Shown piece after piece: positions 24,292 to 36,213 of a stretch of DNA of 64,000 nucleotides. Both the position numbers and the translations under genes were made by a program. Source of the DNA: Laetiporus sulphureus 93-53 (Eukaryota; Basidiomycota; Agaricomycetes; Polyporales; Laetiporaceae); the NCBI RefSeq assembly GCF_001632365.1, contig NW_024468536.1, positions 248,001 to 312,000 of the forward strand, in the 5' to 3' direction. The notes below the pieces were generated by a model that had not been told where the DNA came from, searched no databases, and saw only the letters and a program-made list of their open reading frames with translations. Position 1 is the stretch's first letter, and each line of letters opens with the position of its first letter.

Positions 24292-26235
24292 TTACACCTC
24301 GTATGGGAAAGCATTCCGTATCTCAGGGACATGCTCGAGCCCTATGCATCCACCGGCATGAATGCATTGCGCCAAAGCCGTCGCAACGTCCAAGCCTTCG
24401 TAGTAAGCCCCGTGCAGGAAACCTATCCGGAGCACGTCAACATCGCGATCAAGACTTCCACTGCTCCGTCCAGCTCACCAAAGTATTTGATGCTCGTCGC
24501 CTCCCCGGCAAACCAGAGCCGCTCGTCCACGGTGGCCCTGAAGTTTGTGTGGTGCCCGCTAAAGAACGAAGGCGGCCAGTTGGAATATGACCCTCGGAAG
24601 AGCGGGTCGGTATGCCAGCGCGGAAAGTAGAACGCTGTCGGCTCGGGGATGGTGATATCAGGGTACATCGCCTGCAGGACTTGTAGGACTTCGGCTTTGA
24701 CCTCGTCGTCTGAGAGTGCTTCGATGCGGACAGAATATTCTCCCTGGAGAACGAGAGACAGATCGACATTGTGAGTAAAATGGGAGAAGTACTTGTGGCT
24801 TACGGTGACCGTCACGAAGACGATGCCCGATCCTGGGAAGAATGCCGTAAGATTCATGTTTTGCCAAACAGGATACCTGCCTCGCGTGGTGTCCGCGTAC
24901 AAGGCCATCTGGAGCGAGAACGTCAGCACAATGCTCGTCTCCGCTGTGGAAGGACGAATGATTTGACGCACCTGGGTATCGAACCAGAAATCCTCCTCAA
25001 ACTGCAGGAAGATCTTCGTGTATGTTGCCTGAAGAAGCAAAGAGTCACTACGAGTCATCACAACCGATGCAGCATCAATGGCCTACCATAACCATGCTCT
25101 GAATCGCCTCCTGCTTCCAGTCTGGCAATGACGGCTCGAACGTGACATCATCATTCTGCAACACTCCCAGACTGAAAGTGCACAAAGCATAGTCCGCCAC
25201 GAGTTCTATGCCATTCGTGAGCGTGACACTGACGCCGTCCGTGGAGTACGCAATATTCGTGACGGTCGCGTTGTACATGACCTGCGATGGCTGGAGGAAC
25301 TCGGCCGCCTCAGCTTGGATGAAGTGCTTGAACCCACGCTGGTCGATGGACATCATGTTGTCGTCTCCGAAGCCGCCCACGTCGGGGTCGTAAGTGAAGT
25401 TATTACCCTATCAATGAAACATTAGTATGTGGATAGCGCATACCAGATCTTCCACGTACCCAAGAGCTGGCGATCAAAGAGGACTCGATAGGCGTCTGCG
25501 CGTATTCCCAGTCAAACTGGTAGTATTCGCAGGCCTTCTCAGCAGGCGTAATCGGCTTCGCGTCAATGAGAGAGTATCCACTGCGTGCAGTAAGGTCGAC
25601 CAGCTGCTTCTGCACGCGCTCTCCAGCGACCACCGTCAGTGTCGTATAGTTATTCGTAGAATCGTCAAAGACGTCCGTGTAGTTTACGGCGCCGCTCTCG
25701 TCATAGGTCGCTGGTTGACAGAGTCGTCAGACATCGTTCGTTCGTGGCATTTGTGGATGGCTCGACGTACTCATACTGCCGTACCAGTCATTATACACAG
25801 TCTTGACTTGGTGCTTCTGCACCAGTTCCCAGATGGGGTTCACGGGCCCGTCGCCGGTCTGCGTGCCTTGCACCCAGTTAGGACCCCTCTCGACTACCCA
25901 TTCGTTGCCCGGTACGCCAATAGTCTCGGTCTGCAGACGGCCGCCGAGTTCATCTTCACGTCAGAAACGCTGGTGAGATCAACCACTGTCGCGTCGACAA
26001 GAATGATGCTCTTACCTCGAGCTTCCACGATAATGAAGTCGGTGATTCCCTGCTCATATAGAGTTTGCGCAGCGATCACGCCGGCCACCCCACCACCGAG
26101 GATGAGCACCGTAGGATCTGCTTCCTTGATGTCGCTCTCCGCTTGTGCTCTTCCGACTGAGCGAGCAATTGCTGGGATACTCACGACCAACAGCGTTCCC
26201 AGGCTACACCAACGGCGGGACCTCGGGAAGAACAT
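24292..26235 (-). CDS. Secreted flavin amine oxidase (polyamine oxidase-like), copy A
   Basis: FAD-dependent oxidation of an amine, giving aldehyde and hydrogen peroxide; the substrate is not determinable here. The protein is about 490 aa from roughly nine exons; exon 1 is 26016-26235 and exon 2 begins at 25953. A signal peptide (MFFPRSRRW then LGTLLVVSIPAIARS) precedes the FAD dinucleotide motif VLILGGGVAGVIAAQTL and the EARDELGGRLQT block. The C-terminal FAD/active-site block reads LWFAGEATSIKYFG. A 56-nt intron right after KYFG joins it to FLHGAYYEGLDVATALAQC; without this intron the frame ends early. The start was set by homology with copy B and the exon 1 phase. Copy B lies 770 bp upstream in the same direction. 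Confidence 0.88.
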
Positions 26236-27007
26236 GCCGAACAGTTCGCCCACAAACTAAAACGTCCGGGAGAGGAGAGCGAGAGAGGAAGAGGTGATAC
26301 AGAACAGCACCCACACACACTGCTAGGGACACATGCCTGCTGCTCTTATATCCGTGGGCTCCCAGGGCGATAACGGCTACAGTATGGGATGCACCCTACA
26401 TCTGTTCATTTGCCGTAAATGATGGACGGGACGACAAGAAAAGTCAACTGACTGCTGATGACACGCCCCTACGTCCAGATAACGGTGTTGCGCCAAGTTC
26501 CGTGTCTGATCAGGTAGGCAATAGTAGCAGCAGCTTTGACCGACAACCGATCACCGACAACTGACGAGCGGGCGTTGATGCTGAACGCATAGCGACTGAG
26601 CTCTTCGGTCGATGAACCGGACTTGGACTGCAATACATACTTGGAGTCCATGATTAGCCAATAGTGGCGTTGACACCTTTCTGATGGCCAGAGTTTCACT
26701 TATCATCGACAGAGCATGCGGACACAAGAGACTGACGCGTGGCGCCTGTCCTTCAAAAAATAGAGCCGAGTCAAGACGAGTTCGGTTACGTGCTTCTGCG
26801 ATATCGTCGGGAAAGAATGTCAAGTACGCCAGTGATCGAGGCAAATAAAGAGAGAATGAATGTGGCGGCACGTGCGGCCAATTTGACGCGCTTGTGGCGT
26901 CCGGCGCTTGTGTGACTCTGGCACAAGTCACCCTTGGTATACGAGCTGTACAGCCTCGTAGTGCTATCTGCCCACCTTTGCCTTATTACCGGCACTCGAA
27001 ACATCCG
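26236..27007. promoter_or_regulatory. Promoter region of amine oxidase copy A
   Basis: A TATAAGAG box on the minus strand (26342-26349) lies about 107 bp before the start codon. Most of this spacer is similar to the region 28944-29540 upstream of copy B, including TCCGTGTCTGATCAGGTAGG near 26498. The duplication therefore included the promoter. No other gene seen. Confidence 0.6.
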
Positions 27008-28943
27008 CTACACTTCGTATGGGTAGGCATTCCGTATCTCAGGAATAAACTCGAGCCCTGTGCATCCACCGGCTTGGATGCATTGCGCCATGGACGTCGC
27101 AACATTCAAGCCTTCGTAGTAAGCCCCGTGTAGGAAACCTATCCGGAATAGGTCAACGTCGCGACCAAGACATTCACTGCTTCTTTCAGCTCACCGAAAT
27201 ACTTGATGCTCGTCGCCTCCCCGGCAAACCAGAGCCGCTCGTCCACGGTGGCTCTGAGGTTTGTGTGGTGCCCGCTGGTGAATGAAGGCGGCCAGTTGGA
27301 ATACGACCCTCGGAAGAGCGGGTTGGTGTGCCATCGCGGGAAATAGAACGCGGTCGGCTCGGGGATGGTAGCGTTCGGGTACATCGTCTGCAGAACTTGC
27401 AGGACTTCGGCTTTGACCTCGTCATCTGAGAGTGCTTCGATGCGCACGGAGTATTCTCCCTGGTAAATGAGAGATGAATCGCCGTTGTGAGCAGGATAGG
27501 GGAAGTATGACTTACAGTGACTGTCACGAAGATGACGCCCGAACCCGGGAAGAAGGCGGTAAGGTTCATATTCTGCCACACAGGATACCTGCCGCGCGTG
27601 GTATCCGCATACAAGCCCAGCTAAACCGAAAGCATCAGCACAATGTTCGTTTCTGCTTTCACAAGGGAAATAATTTGCCGTACCTGGGTGTCAAACCAAA
27701 AGTCCTCCTCAAATTGCAGGAAGATCTTCGTGTACGTTGCCTGCAGAAGCAAAAATCACCACGAGTTATCACGACTGCTATGACATCAATGACCTACCAT
27801 AACCATACTCTGGATCGCCTCCTGCTTCCAATCCGGTAGCTGCGGCTCGAACGTGACATCGTCGTTCTGCAACACTCCCAAACTGAAAGTGCACAAAGCA
27901 TAGTCCGCCACGAGCTCGGTGCCATTCGTGAGCGTGACACTGACGCCATCGGTGGAGTACGCAATGTCCGCGACCGTCGCGTTGTACATAACTTGCGGTG
28001 GCTGGAGGAACTCGGCCGCCTCAGTTTGGATGAAGTGCTTAAACCCACGCTGGTCGATGGACATCATGTTGTCGTCTCCGAAGCCGCCCATATCGGGGTC
28101 GTAAGTGAAGTTGTTCGCCTGTGAAGAAAGAATTGGCACGTGAATCGCATACACTAGAATTTTCACAGACCCAAGAACTGGCGATCAAAGAGGACTCGAC
28201 AGGTGTCTGCGCATACTCCCAGTCAAACTGGTAATACTCGCAGGCCTTCTCAGCGGGCGTCATAGGCTTCGCGTCAATGAGAGAGTATCCGCTGCGCGCA
28301 GTAAGGTCGACCAGCTGCTTCTGTACGCGCTCTCCAGCGACCACCGTCAGCGTCGTAAAGTAATCGTCGGAATCGTTGAAGATATCGGTATAGTTCACTG
28401 CGCCGCTTTCGTCATAGGTCGCTGGTTGAGGGAGTCGTCAGGCGTCATTCATTCGCAGCATATGTGGACGGCGACGTACTTATGCTGCCGGACCAGTCGC
28501 TATACACAGTCTTGACTTGGTGCTTCTGCACCAGTTCCCAGATTGGGTTCACGGGCCCGTCGGCTGTTTGCGTGCCTTGCACCCAGTTAGCACCTCTCTC
28601 GACAACCCATTCGTTGCCTGGCATGCCAATAGTCTCGGTCTGCAAACGGCCGCCGAGTTCATCTTTTATTAAAAATGTTCGTGAGATCAAACGCTGTCGC
28701 GTCGGCGAGAGCCACGCTCTTACCTCGAGCTTCCACGATAATGAAGTCGGTGATGCCCTGCTCGTACAGAGTCCGCGCAGCGATCACGCCTGCCACTCCA
28801 CCGCCGAGAATGAGCACCGTAGGATCTACTTCCCTGAGGTTGCTCTCATGCTGTGCTCTTCCGATTGAGCGAGCAGCTGCTGGGATGCTCATGGCGAATA
28901 GCATTCCCAGGCCATACCAACGGCGGGATCTCGGGAAGAACAT
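27008..28943 (-). CDS. Secreted flavin amine oxidase (polyamine oxidase-like), copy B
   Basis: Same architecture as the adjacent copy: signal peptide (MFFPRSRRWYGLGMLFAMS), FAD motif VLILGGGVAGVIAARTL, EARDELGGRL block, a long oxidase domain containing GGFGDDNMMSIDQRGFKHF, and the C-terminal LWFAGEATSIKYFG followed by an intron and FLHGAYYEG. Exon 1 is 28724-28943, exactly the same length as in copy A. Exon borders coincide throughout. The two proteins are alignable without gaps over most of their length and differ by scattered substitutions, for example GANWVQG here and GPNWVQG in copy A. Both copies look functional. Secretion and peroxide production would fit extracellular degradation or defence, but that is inference. 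Confidence 0.88.
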
Positions 28944-29964
28944 TGTCGAACAGCAAACCAAAGCGTCCGGATGAGGAGAGCGAGAGAGAGAACTCGGACG
29001 GGCGGTGTAAAACAGCACCCCACATTGCCGGCGATGCATTTTCGTTCCTCTTATACCTGCGGGCTCCCATGTGGATGGCTAATCAGTTTGGCATGTACCT
29101 GATATCTGTGCTTTGCCGTAAATCATATGGAAAAGATGAGAAGAAGTGCCGTTCACGTATCCTTACTTCCAGATAAGAGCGTTGTGCTAAGTGTCGTGTC
29201 TGATCAGGCAGGTGATAGATTAGCTTTGGCCGACAACTGGTAATTGACAATGACAGGCGAGCGCGATGCTTACACGTAGAGCAACAACTGAGCTCTCCCC
29301 GGTCGGTGCGACGCTCGGAGTCCAGAAGTCGCCGTGGCGTCGTTCTGATGGACAGGATCAGACATCGCATCGACAGAGCATGCGGGCGCAGTAGACTGAA
29401 ACGAGATACCGGTCCTCCGGGAATGGAGCCAAGTCAAGACGAATGAGATTATATACTTCTTCGATATCGTCGTGCAAGGATTTCCACGTACGCCGGTAGA
29501 CAGCTCGAGAATGTTAGCAGCACAGACAGATGCTACGGGCATGGCACAATCTAAATCGCATCAGAGAATCCCTTTGCGTAATAGTTGAAGCTGTACATGT
29601 GGGAAAGCAGATGAAACCGGCGTGAAAGAATGAGCCGGGTTTTTGTTCAGAGTTTTCAGTGCAATTGAACTGTCTGACTGACGCAACGAGACAGAGAGTG
29701 GTGAGTGGTTGCCGTGGCTGGACGCTGAATATTGATTGCGAGTCAACGAGCGACACGTCTTGAAGTTGAATGTTGAACGTTGAACGTTGAACGTTGAATG
29801 TGCTAACACTAGTAATGGAACGTGTTTGTGGCGGAGGGCGCCTAATATGTTGGCTTGTGCCCAAACCCTTTGGTGAGCTGAGCATGCTTGAATCAGGCTT
29901 CCTCCGTGCACCGAAGGCTTTTAATACGTGGGCGCAATATAGTATTCAATAAGCTGTAAAGAAG
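28944..29964. promoter_or_regulatory. Divergent promoter region with an 8-bp tandem repeat
   Basis: A minus-strand TATAAGAG (29048-29055) sits about 105 bp before amine oxidase copy B, at the same spacing as in copy A. Sequence up to about 29540 is the duplicated promoter. At about 29766-29800 the word GTTGAACG is repeated roughly four times. The right part presumably holds the promoter of the SET gene. Confidence 0.5.
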
Positions 29965-31667
29965 ATGGCTTCAACGAACGAGCCAGAGGCTGTGCAAGCA
30001 TTCAGAGCCTGGCTCGTTGAAAACGGCGGGAACGTTCACCCCGATGTCACGTTTCGAAAGGGTGAGTCGACTATCGAACATTCAACAAACGCATGATGCA
30101 GGTTTTTAACTCAAAACGGTATAAACAGTCCCATCCGGATACTCAGTTGTAGCCCGCAACGACATTCCATCAGACACGACAGTGGTTTCCTGTCCATTCT
30201 CGCTGGCTGTGACCCCAGGATACTCAAGGAATGCTCTGTCAACGACGCTCAAGACCCTTCAGTCAAATGATGTCATTCGTGATTGGTCGGAGAGGCAATT
30301 GATATGCTCATATCTTTGTATGCACCGGATTTTGGGCCGGGAAAGGTATTTCCTTTTCCCGTAAGGACAGTTTGCATTTGCAACTCGGACAAGTCGATGG
30401 AGACACGTAGAGCGCATATTGTGCTGTTTAGGTCGCCATTGCTCCATCTACTTGTCCCTGTTGCCAACGACGTCCTCCGTCTCATCTTTCATCACTGTTG
30501 ATGGCGGTAGTTGTCCGCCGGCGTTCCAACACTGGCTGTATCTGGACACCTTACCATCCCCTGACAAGCTACGGACATCGTTACATTTCACAGCGTCTGA
30601 ATTGGAGGCATTCAAAGGAAGCAACCTATATGGAGCCACGGTCGACCGGCAGCGCGACTGGCAGACGGAATGGCAGCAGTGTTGGGACGCACTCACGACC
30701 GCGAACGGTGCATGGGGGAATGGGTATACTTGGTGAGTGTCTGCACCTTGTGTGGGCACGAATATCAAGCTTGATTTGCATCCACGCTGACGTCGACGTG
30801 ACTGTTCATACAGGGATAGATACCTGACTGCGGCTACATATCTGTCATCACGAGCCTTTCCTTCGACACTGCTCTCTGCAACTCCATCTCTGACATCTAC
30901 GCCAACGTCCGATCCAGTCCTCCTACCTGGCGTCGACTCACTCAATCATGCTCGTGCACAGCCTGTCTCTTGGGTTGTTTCCTCAGCTTCTTCTGCTTCG
31001 TCCGAGTGAGGTCCAATTCATTATTGGCTTGCCGTCCATCTGATCTGACCAACTTTAAATTACCACCAGGTCCACAATCTCTCTTGTTCTGCATAACTCG
31101 ACCTCGCGCGGTTCCGAACTCTTTAACAATTACGGACCAAAGCCCAACGCCGAGCTGATCCTTGGGTACGGCTTCGCCCTCCCACACAATCCTGACGACA
31201 CGATCGTTCTCAAGCTGGGCGGAAATGCTGGCTCCGGCGGCAAGTGGGAGATCGGCCGGAATGCACGTGGTGCGGAACCTGTGTGGGAAGCGGTGCTTCG
31301 CGCGGTATGTGCGGGAGATGATGAGGAAGAGGAAGAAGTGGAAGCGGATGTAGAGGATATGACGTATGCAGCGGAGACGCTGGCTTCGATGGCTCAGGTT
31401 TTGCTGGACCGGCTTCCTAAAGGGAGACAGAAGGATATGAGAGAAGAGGTTGCGATCATGCTCGAGTATTATCTTGAGGGTAAGCCACTGTTCTGGTTCT
31501 CTGTTGGGTACGGCGTACGTGATCACTGACCAATGCTCGTCGCAGGGCAACGAGATATCCTGCAGTCTTTGATCAAATTTGCTCAAGAGAAAGGGAAGCA
31601 TGCTGAAAAGTTAGCTTCCGTTCAGAGTGTTGATGATTCCGATGAGGAGGAAGGTTTAGGTAGCTAG
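29965..31667 (+). CDS. SET-domain lysine methyltransferase (SETD6/RKM-like)
   Basis: S-adenosylmethionine-dependent protein lysine methyltransferase of the group with a long inserted SET domain, whose fungal members mostly modify ribosomal proteins. Six exons give 419 aa: 29965-30061, 30129-30345, 30511-30732, 30814-31005, 31070-31479, 31546-31667. The N-terminal FRAWLVENGGNVHPDV and GYSVVARNDIP blocks are typical. The cofactor/active-site blocks LPGVDSLNHA and FNNYGPKPNAELILGYGF lie in exons 4 and 5. An acidic stretch DDEEEEEVEADVED lies in the C-terminal substrate-binding part, and the tail DDSDEEEGLGS is acidic. The intron 30346-30510 is longer than its neighbours and may hide a small exon. 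The target protein cannot be told. Confidence 0.85.
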
Positions 31668-32030
31668 CCTATCAGCAGGGATTGCTGCGAAGTTCATTAG
31701 ATTGTGAGCATCAGTTTTGAAGTACATTGATCAGGTATCCGTCCTCTGTGCCAGACAATCTTGAATCATCGGAATAAACTTCGCGACTGCCCGTGATAAG
31801 CCTCATTCGTGGACGTTGGTGCATTTTTGTCTCTTCTTGAGTTCGTTATTCGGAAATAAAGTCGCGTCCATCACGCGTCTGTGGCGTGGCAATTTGAGCG
31901 CGGTCTGCCCGTCCGGCGTCTGTATTCTTCCTGGGCCCTTATCTCTGCGTTCATATACTTACTGTACCACGATGTTAGCTCTCATTTCTCTCGGATCCCT
32001 TCCCTCCTCTGTTCATCGCAAGAGATCACC
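31668..32030. other. Intergenic region
   Basis: No gene seen. The next gene's frame is open upstream of its ATG, but that part is not conserved-looking and probably is leader sequence. Confidence 0.4.
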
Positions 32031-33478
32031 ATGGACTTGCAGGAGGATCTCCTAGATCTGTATAAAGTCGTCTCAACATACCCTGCAATCGATAACCACA
32101 CCCACGCATTGCTCAAGGAGGAACATCGCGATGCTGTACCCTTCGAAGGCTTGATATCGGAAGCTACCGGACCAGCGTTAACGGAGGATGCCATCCATAC
32201 ACTGGCATGCTATCGCGCCGCTGCGCAGCTCGGGAAGCTCCTCGGCCTGGGCGAGACGGCCGAATGGGAGGACGTCAAGCGTGCGAGGAGCGCGATGGAC
32301 TACGATCATTTGTGTCGCACGTTCATGGAGCCAACGAAGATCCAGTGTGTCCTGATAGACGATGGGCTGGGAACGCGGGATATTGTGTATGACTACAAGT
32401 GGCATGATCGGTTTACGACCAGCCCGACGAAGAGAATCGTGAGGGTCGAGATCGTCGCTGAGGTATGTGCGCTATTCCATGCATTTCGTAGTAGCGCGGA
32501 GTGACGAGCAAAGCGCAGGACATCCTGAAAGATCTCATGGACGCACAACTTGCAGCAGGCGGCGTCCAAACGAGAGCCCTTATGCAGTCCTTCTCGGAAA
32601 CGCTTGCCAGCGAGCTCACAGCGAGCGCTTCTGACCCCGAAGTGGCCGGGTTCAAGTCCATCGCGTGCTATCGTACTGGTCTTGACGTGGCGGTGAACCC
32701 AGGGTGGGCTGACATAGAGGTCTGCTTGGTGACGGCAGCATTGCGATACGAGTCTACGAAGCGGTTGCGGCTCTCGGATAAGGCGCTGAATGACTTTGTT
32801 GTGAATACGACTATGCGGATAGCCGGGGAGTTTGAGAAGCCAGGTTCGCTTACCGTTTTATGTTTTATATGCATGTCATCTGATCGCGCTGCAGTCCAGT
32901 TCCATACCGGTCTGGGAGACAATGATATCACCCTGGCGAAATCCTCTCCTTCGCACATGCAACCACTCATCAAAGCCTACCCCATGACGACAATTGTACT
33001 CCTGCATTCAAGCTATCCGTACACGCAGGAGGCGGGCTACCTTGCCGCAGTCTACCGAAACGTGTACCTCGACTTTGGCGAGGTGTTTCCGTTCGTGAGT
33101 GCAGAAGGGCAGCGGCAGATTGTCAGGCAAGTCTTGGAGCTGTGCCCGACGAATAAGATCATGTGGTCTAGTGAGTGGTACTCTGTCGACCGTACCGAGA
33201 CGACGTCGGTTGAACCTGTCATTGCGTCGTAGCTGACGGGCATTTCTGGCCTGAATCGTATTACCTTGGGACGATACAAGCGCGGCAAGCGCTATATCAG
33301 GTCCGCACTCTTCCTTTCGTAACGTGTCAGTTGGCTGACGTTTGTTTCCTAGGTTCTCGAGGCATTTATGAAGCAGAGAGAGCTTACCCTCGCGCAAGCC
33401 ACTTCCATCGTGAAGCGTGCGTTCTTTGAGAATGCGAATAGGATATATAAGCTCGAATTGCAGCCGCACGTTATGTGA
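32031..33478 (+). CDS. Amidohydrolase of the FluG N-terminal type
   Basis: A metal-dependent hydrolase (amidohydrolase 2 superfamily). Five exons give 408 aa: 32031-32462, 32519-32843, 32895-33170, 33233-33300, 33353-33478. The metal-binding start AIDNHTHALL, the strand-end block VQFHTGLGDND and the C-terminal MWSTDGHFWPESYYLG (Asp ligand) are all present and in the usual order. In fungal FluG-like proteins this domain is often fused to a glutamine-synthetase-like domain; here the gene ends after the amidohydrolase part (LELQPHVM, stop), so it is a stand-alone enzyme. Start 32031 is the first ATG in the conserved part; the open frame upstream is not similar to anything recognised. Substrate unknown. 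Confidence 0.85.
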
Positions 33479-34563
33479 CGCTGGGGAAGAACACGAATGT
33501 ATACTTTGTAGCGGACGTACCCGTAGGTGGCCCTACAGTGCTCGAAATCGCTCCAGTACGAAAACCGATGTCTAATTGACAAAGTTGCGTTCAGGCCACA
33601 CAAGCCTGACACCGACGTGCTTCGGTCCTCACAATTAGGGTTCGAGCTTCAATGCTGCCTCGAAGTTTGGATTCCTCGCTCCTGACCAGCGCACCGATAC
33701 ATGCGCAATCAAGTATCCATAAACTCGAGCTGAGCCCTCGGATTCGAGCTGCACGTTGTCTGATAGTCATAGACGAGAACGCAGACATAACTGAAGTCTG
33801 ATAGATAATGTACTGACTATAGCGCAAAAGTCTACTATTTTCCTCGTAGAGGTGGTGCTATTGAATAGACAGCTCTAACGAATGGTTTGACTTAATTTAC
33901 CGCCTGTGATCATCTCTTGCGTCCGAAAGTCAAGATTTTGCTGTTATTGCGACCAGCTGCGGCTCTATTGTGGCCCATTGCAATGTATATAGAAACTTTA
34001 CCACGATCTGTTCACCAGCATCAGCATGCCACGCGTGATCAATATTTCAAGGTTGATTGTTTTAATTCTCACGCGCACGGTTTGCTACGGTTTGACTTTG
34101 TCCGGCGCATGCCAACCTTCTGTGAGCTCACTGCCATTGCGTCCTACATCATCCATTGCGCACAGAGCTTTGGTGGATTTCATGCTCACGAGGACGGCTG
34201 GCATCGAACTATTGCTGTGGATACGATACTGTGAGTGGAGCGGGTGGTGCTGTCATTCGTGCGGTGGGACATCCAGGTGAACAACATCTTCGAGTTGTCT
34301 CCAGTGCGTGGTCCTGCTTCTCAAGCTGTGCATTATTAACACTGTAATTGCAGCAAACAGCTCAATTTCAATCACGTACGGTACCGCATCATATAGTGAC
34401 ATGCTCTCCCCTGATTTGTCCTCAAGGATAACTGTTGTTTTTATTCGGCGACCAACCACTCGTGCACTTAAAAGGCCTGTCTATCAGACCCTTTCTAGTT
34501 GGGGTGAGTGTTGTTGCTCATTGCTAGGCTGAAAGCTCAGCAAGGCAACAGAATTTACATACC
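33479..34563. other. Gene-free stretch
   Basis: Only short unconnected frames are present on both strands. The last few hundred bases before 34564 should contain the promoter of the F-box-like gene. Confidence 0.4.
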
Positions 34564-36213
34564 ATGGCCAATATGCAATCCGCACCTGATGACCTACATA
34601 CTATGCCAGAAGTGACAACACAGCAAGCAGTTGATGAGTTATCCAATGCAGGAATGCAGACGCTCGTGCAGTCGCCGTCCCAACTTGACCACGGCATTCA
34701 TAATTCCATGCTCCCTATAAACCGCCTGTCCAATGAACTCCTAGTCATGATCTTCATCTGCACACTGGATTCCAAGCCTATAGACGAGTTGACGGACAAG
34801 TCGACAGATGAGGCGACAGATGAGTCGATGGACGAGTCGACGGACGAGGCAACGAACCTTCTAGCAATCTCCTACGTATGTCACCGATGGCGTACGTTGG
34901 CTATATCCACACCATTGCTATACTCGCGAATCAACTTGCAATCATGGAACACACGTTCACGAAGAAAATTGCTAAACATATTATTGAAGCGGGCGCGATC
35001 TGTGCCGTTGGACTTGAGACTCCCTGCCATGGGTGTACGGTCCGGAAACCCATTCGCAGACATTTTATTGTCTCATGCAGGTCACATACAACGACTCAGC
35101 ATGACAAGAGCAGATTCCGGATCCTTAAAATATCTTAACTTCCCGCTTCCACAACTCGACTTCCTCTCTATTACTGGATCGCCATTCGAGGACACTGTAA
35201 GATTCTCACCTTCAGCAGGCCAATTTCCTGTCCTGCGTAAACTCAGCCTTTCTCTCGTCATGGTTCCTTGGGGTTCCAGCATATTCACAACACTCGTCAG
35301 CTTGGAACTATTTGGTGTCAGAATGCTGCAAAATGCCTCCGCGCACAGCCTTTTTCTAGATATGTTGGAACATTGCAATGATCTACAACGTTTGGAACTG
35401 GATGGCGTGTTGCCGACGGAGCATGGAGGACTTCAAGACCTCACCCGCGTTGTGCGGGTTCCCAACTTACAAAAGCTCCTTATACATGACGTGCCACCAT
35501 ATATCCCATGGCTACTCGAGCATCTTTCCCTTCGTTCATCCACACTTGTCAACATCCATTTTCGCGGATCAAACGATCATCCATTTGAGTTCCCTTATGT
35601 GTCCAGGCTCTTTCCTCACCAAGTGAGAGAAAACCTTGCCGCCTTCTCGCAAGCACGATTTCTCGCCGTTCTTGCGGAACACAAGGATGAATTGCTCATC
35701 ATTTCTGACCTCAATCGGGATGTGTGTGATGAGTTTGAGGCGAGTCTAGCTTTCTCAATGGAAGTCGATGAAGACGTCGATCTGTCGCTATATATGCCTG
35801 CGCTGCTGCAGGATATAGCTTCGTTGTTCACCAGTGATCTGTTGCATCTCAAAATCGGAGGAATCACTAGCGGTATGGTAGTCGACCATTGGAAGTCAGT
35901 TCTCAATCATTTCCCATCCTTGGAGATGCTGGATATCACTGTCAACGATGAGCCGCGAGATCTGTTTCGTGCTCTTCTCAACTGCTGTTTTCATTTGAGA
36001 AGAGCTATCATGCGTCGTGTCTTTATGCTTACAGAGGACGTACAAGCTCTCTTGGCATACCTGTCTTCCCGGGCCGGATTGGGAAACAAATTGGAACATC
36101 TCAGGATAGAGACCTGCCTCCAGCCCCTGGACGAGGATGCTCGACGAATCATTGCTTCCTACGTGAATTTTCCGGTGGAGTTCGAGGTATACGACGGAGA
36201 CGATACATCCTGA
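34564..36213 (+). CDS. F-box-like protein with leucine-rich C-terminal region, single exon
   Basis: 549 aa without introns. Residues 50-110 carry an F-box-like motif, with INRLSNELLVMIFICTLDS and ISYVCHRWRTLAISTPLLYSRINL, the classic pattern of agaricomycete F-box proteins. Such proteins are presumed substrate adaptors of SCF ubiquitin ligases, the rest of the protein binding the target. The F-box-like segment is interrupted by an acidic repeat of S/T-D-E residues (about residues 73-98), an in-frame expansion. The remainder is leucine-rich and irregular. It differs clearly in sequence and gene structure from the other F-box family further right. Confidence 0.85.
   Translation: MANMQSAPDDLHTMPEVTTQQAVDELSNAGMQTLVQSPSQLDHGIHNSMLPINRLSNELLVMIFICTLDSKPIDELTDKSTDEATDESMDESTDEATNLLAISYVCHRWRTLAISTPLLYSRINLQSWNTRSRRKLLNILLKRARSVPLDLRLPAMGVRSGNPFADILLSHAGHIQRLSMTRADSGSLKYLNFPLPQLDFLSITGSPFEDTVRFSPSAGQFPVLRKLSLSLVMVPWGSSIFTTLVSLELFGVRMLQNASAHSLFLDMLEHCNDLQRLELDGVLPTEHGGLQDLTRVVRVPNLQKLLIHDVPPYIPWLLEHLSLRSSTLVNIHFRGSNDHPFEFPYVSRLFPHQVRENLAAFSQARFLAVLAEHKDELLIISDLNRDVCDEFEASLAFSMEVDEDVDLSLYMPALLQDIASLFTSDLLHLKIGGITSGMVVDHWKSVLNHFPSLEMLDITVNDEPRDLFRALLNCCFHLRRAIMRRVFMLTEDVQALLAYLSSRAGLGNKLEHLRIETCLQPLDEDARRIIASYVNFPVEFEVYDGDDTS

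Noticed and set aside
24423..24480. An apparent early stop (TAG) in amine oxidase copy A after ...MLTCSG, also seen in copy B, suggesting two pseudogenes.
   Set aside because: A 56-nt intron with GTGAGC donor and ATAG acceptor removes it and joins KYFG to the conserved FLHGAYYEG end in both copies.
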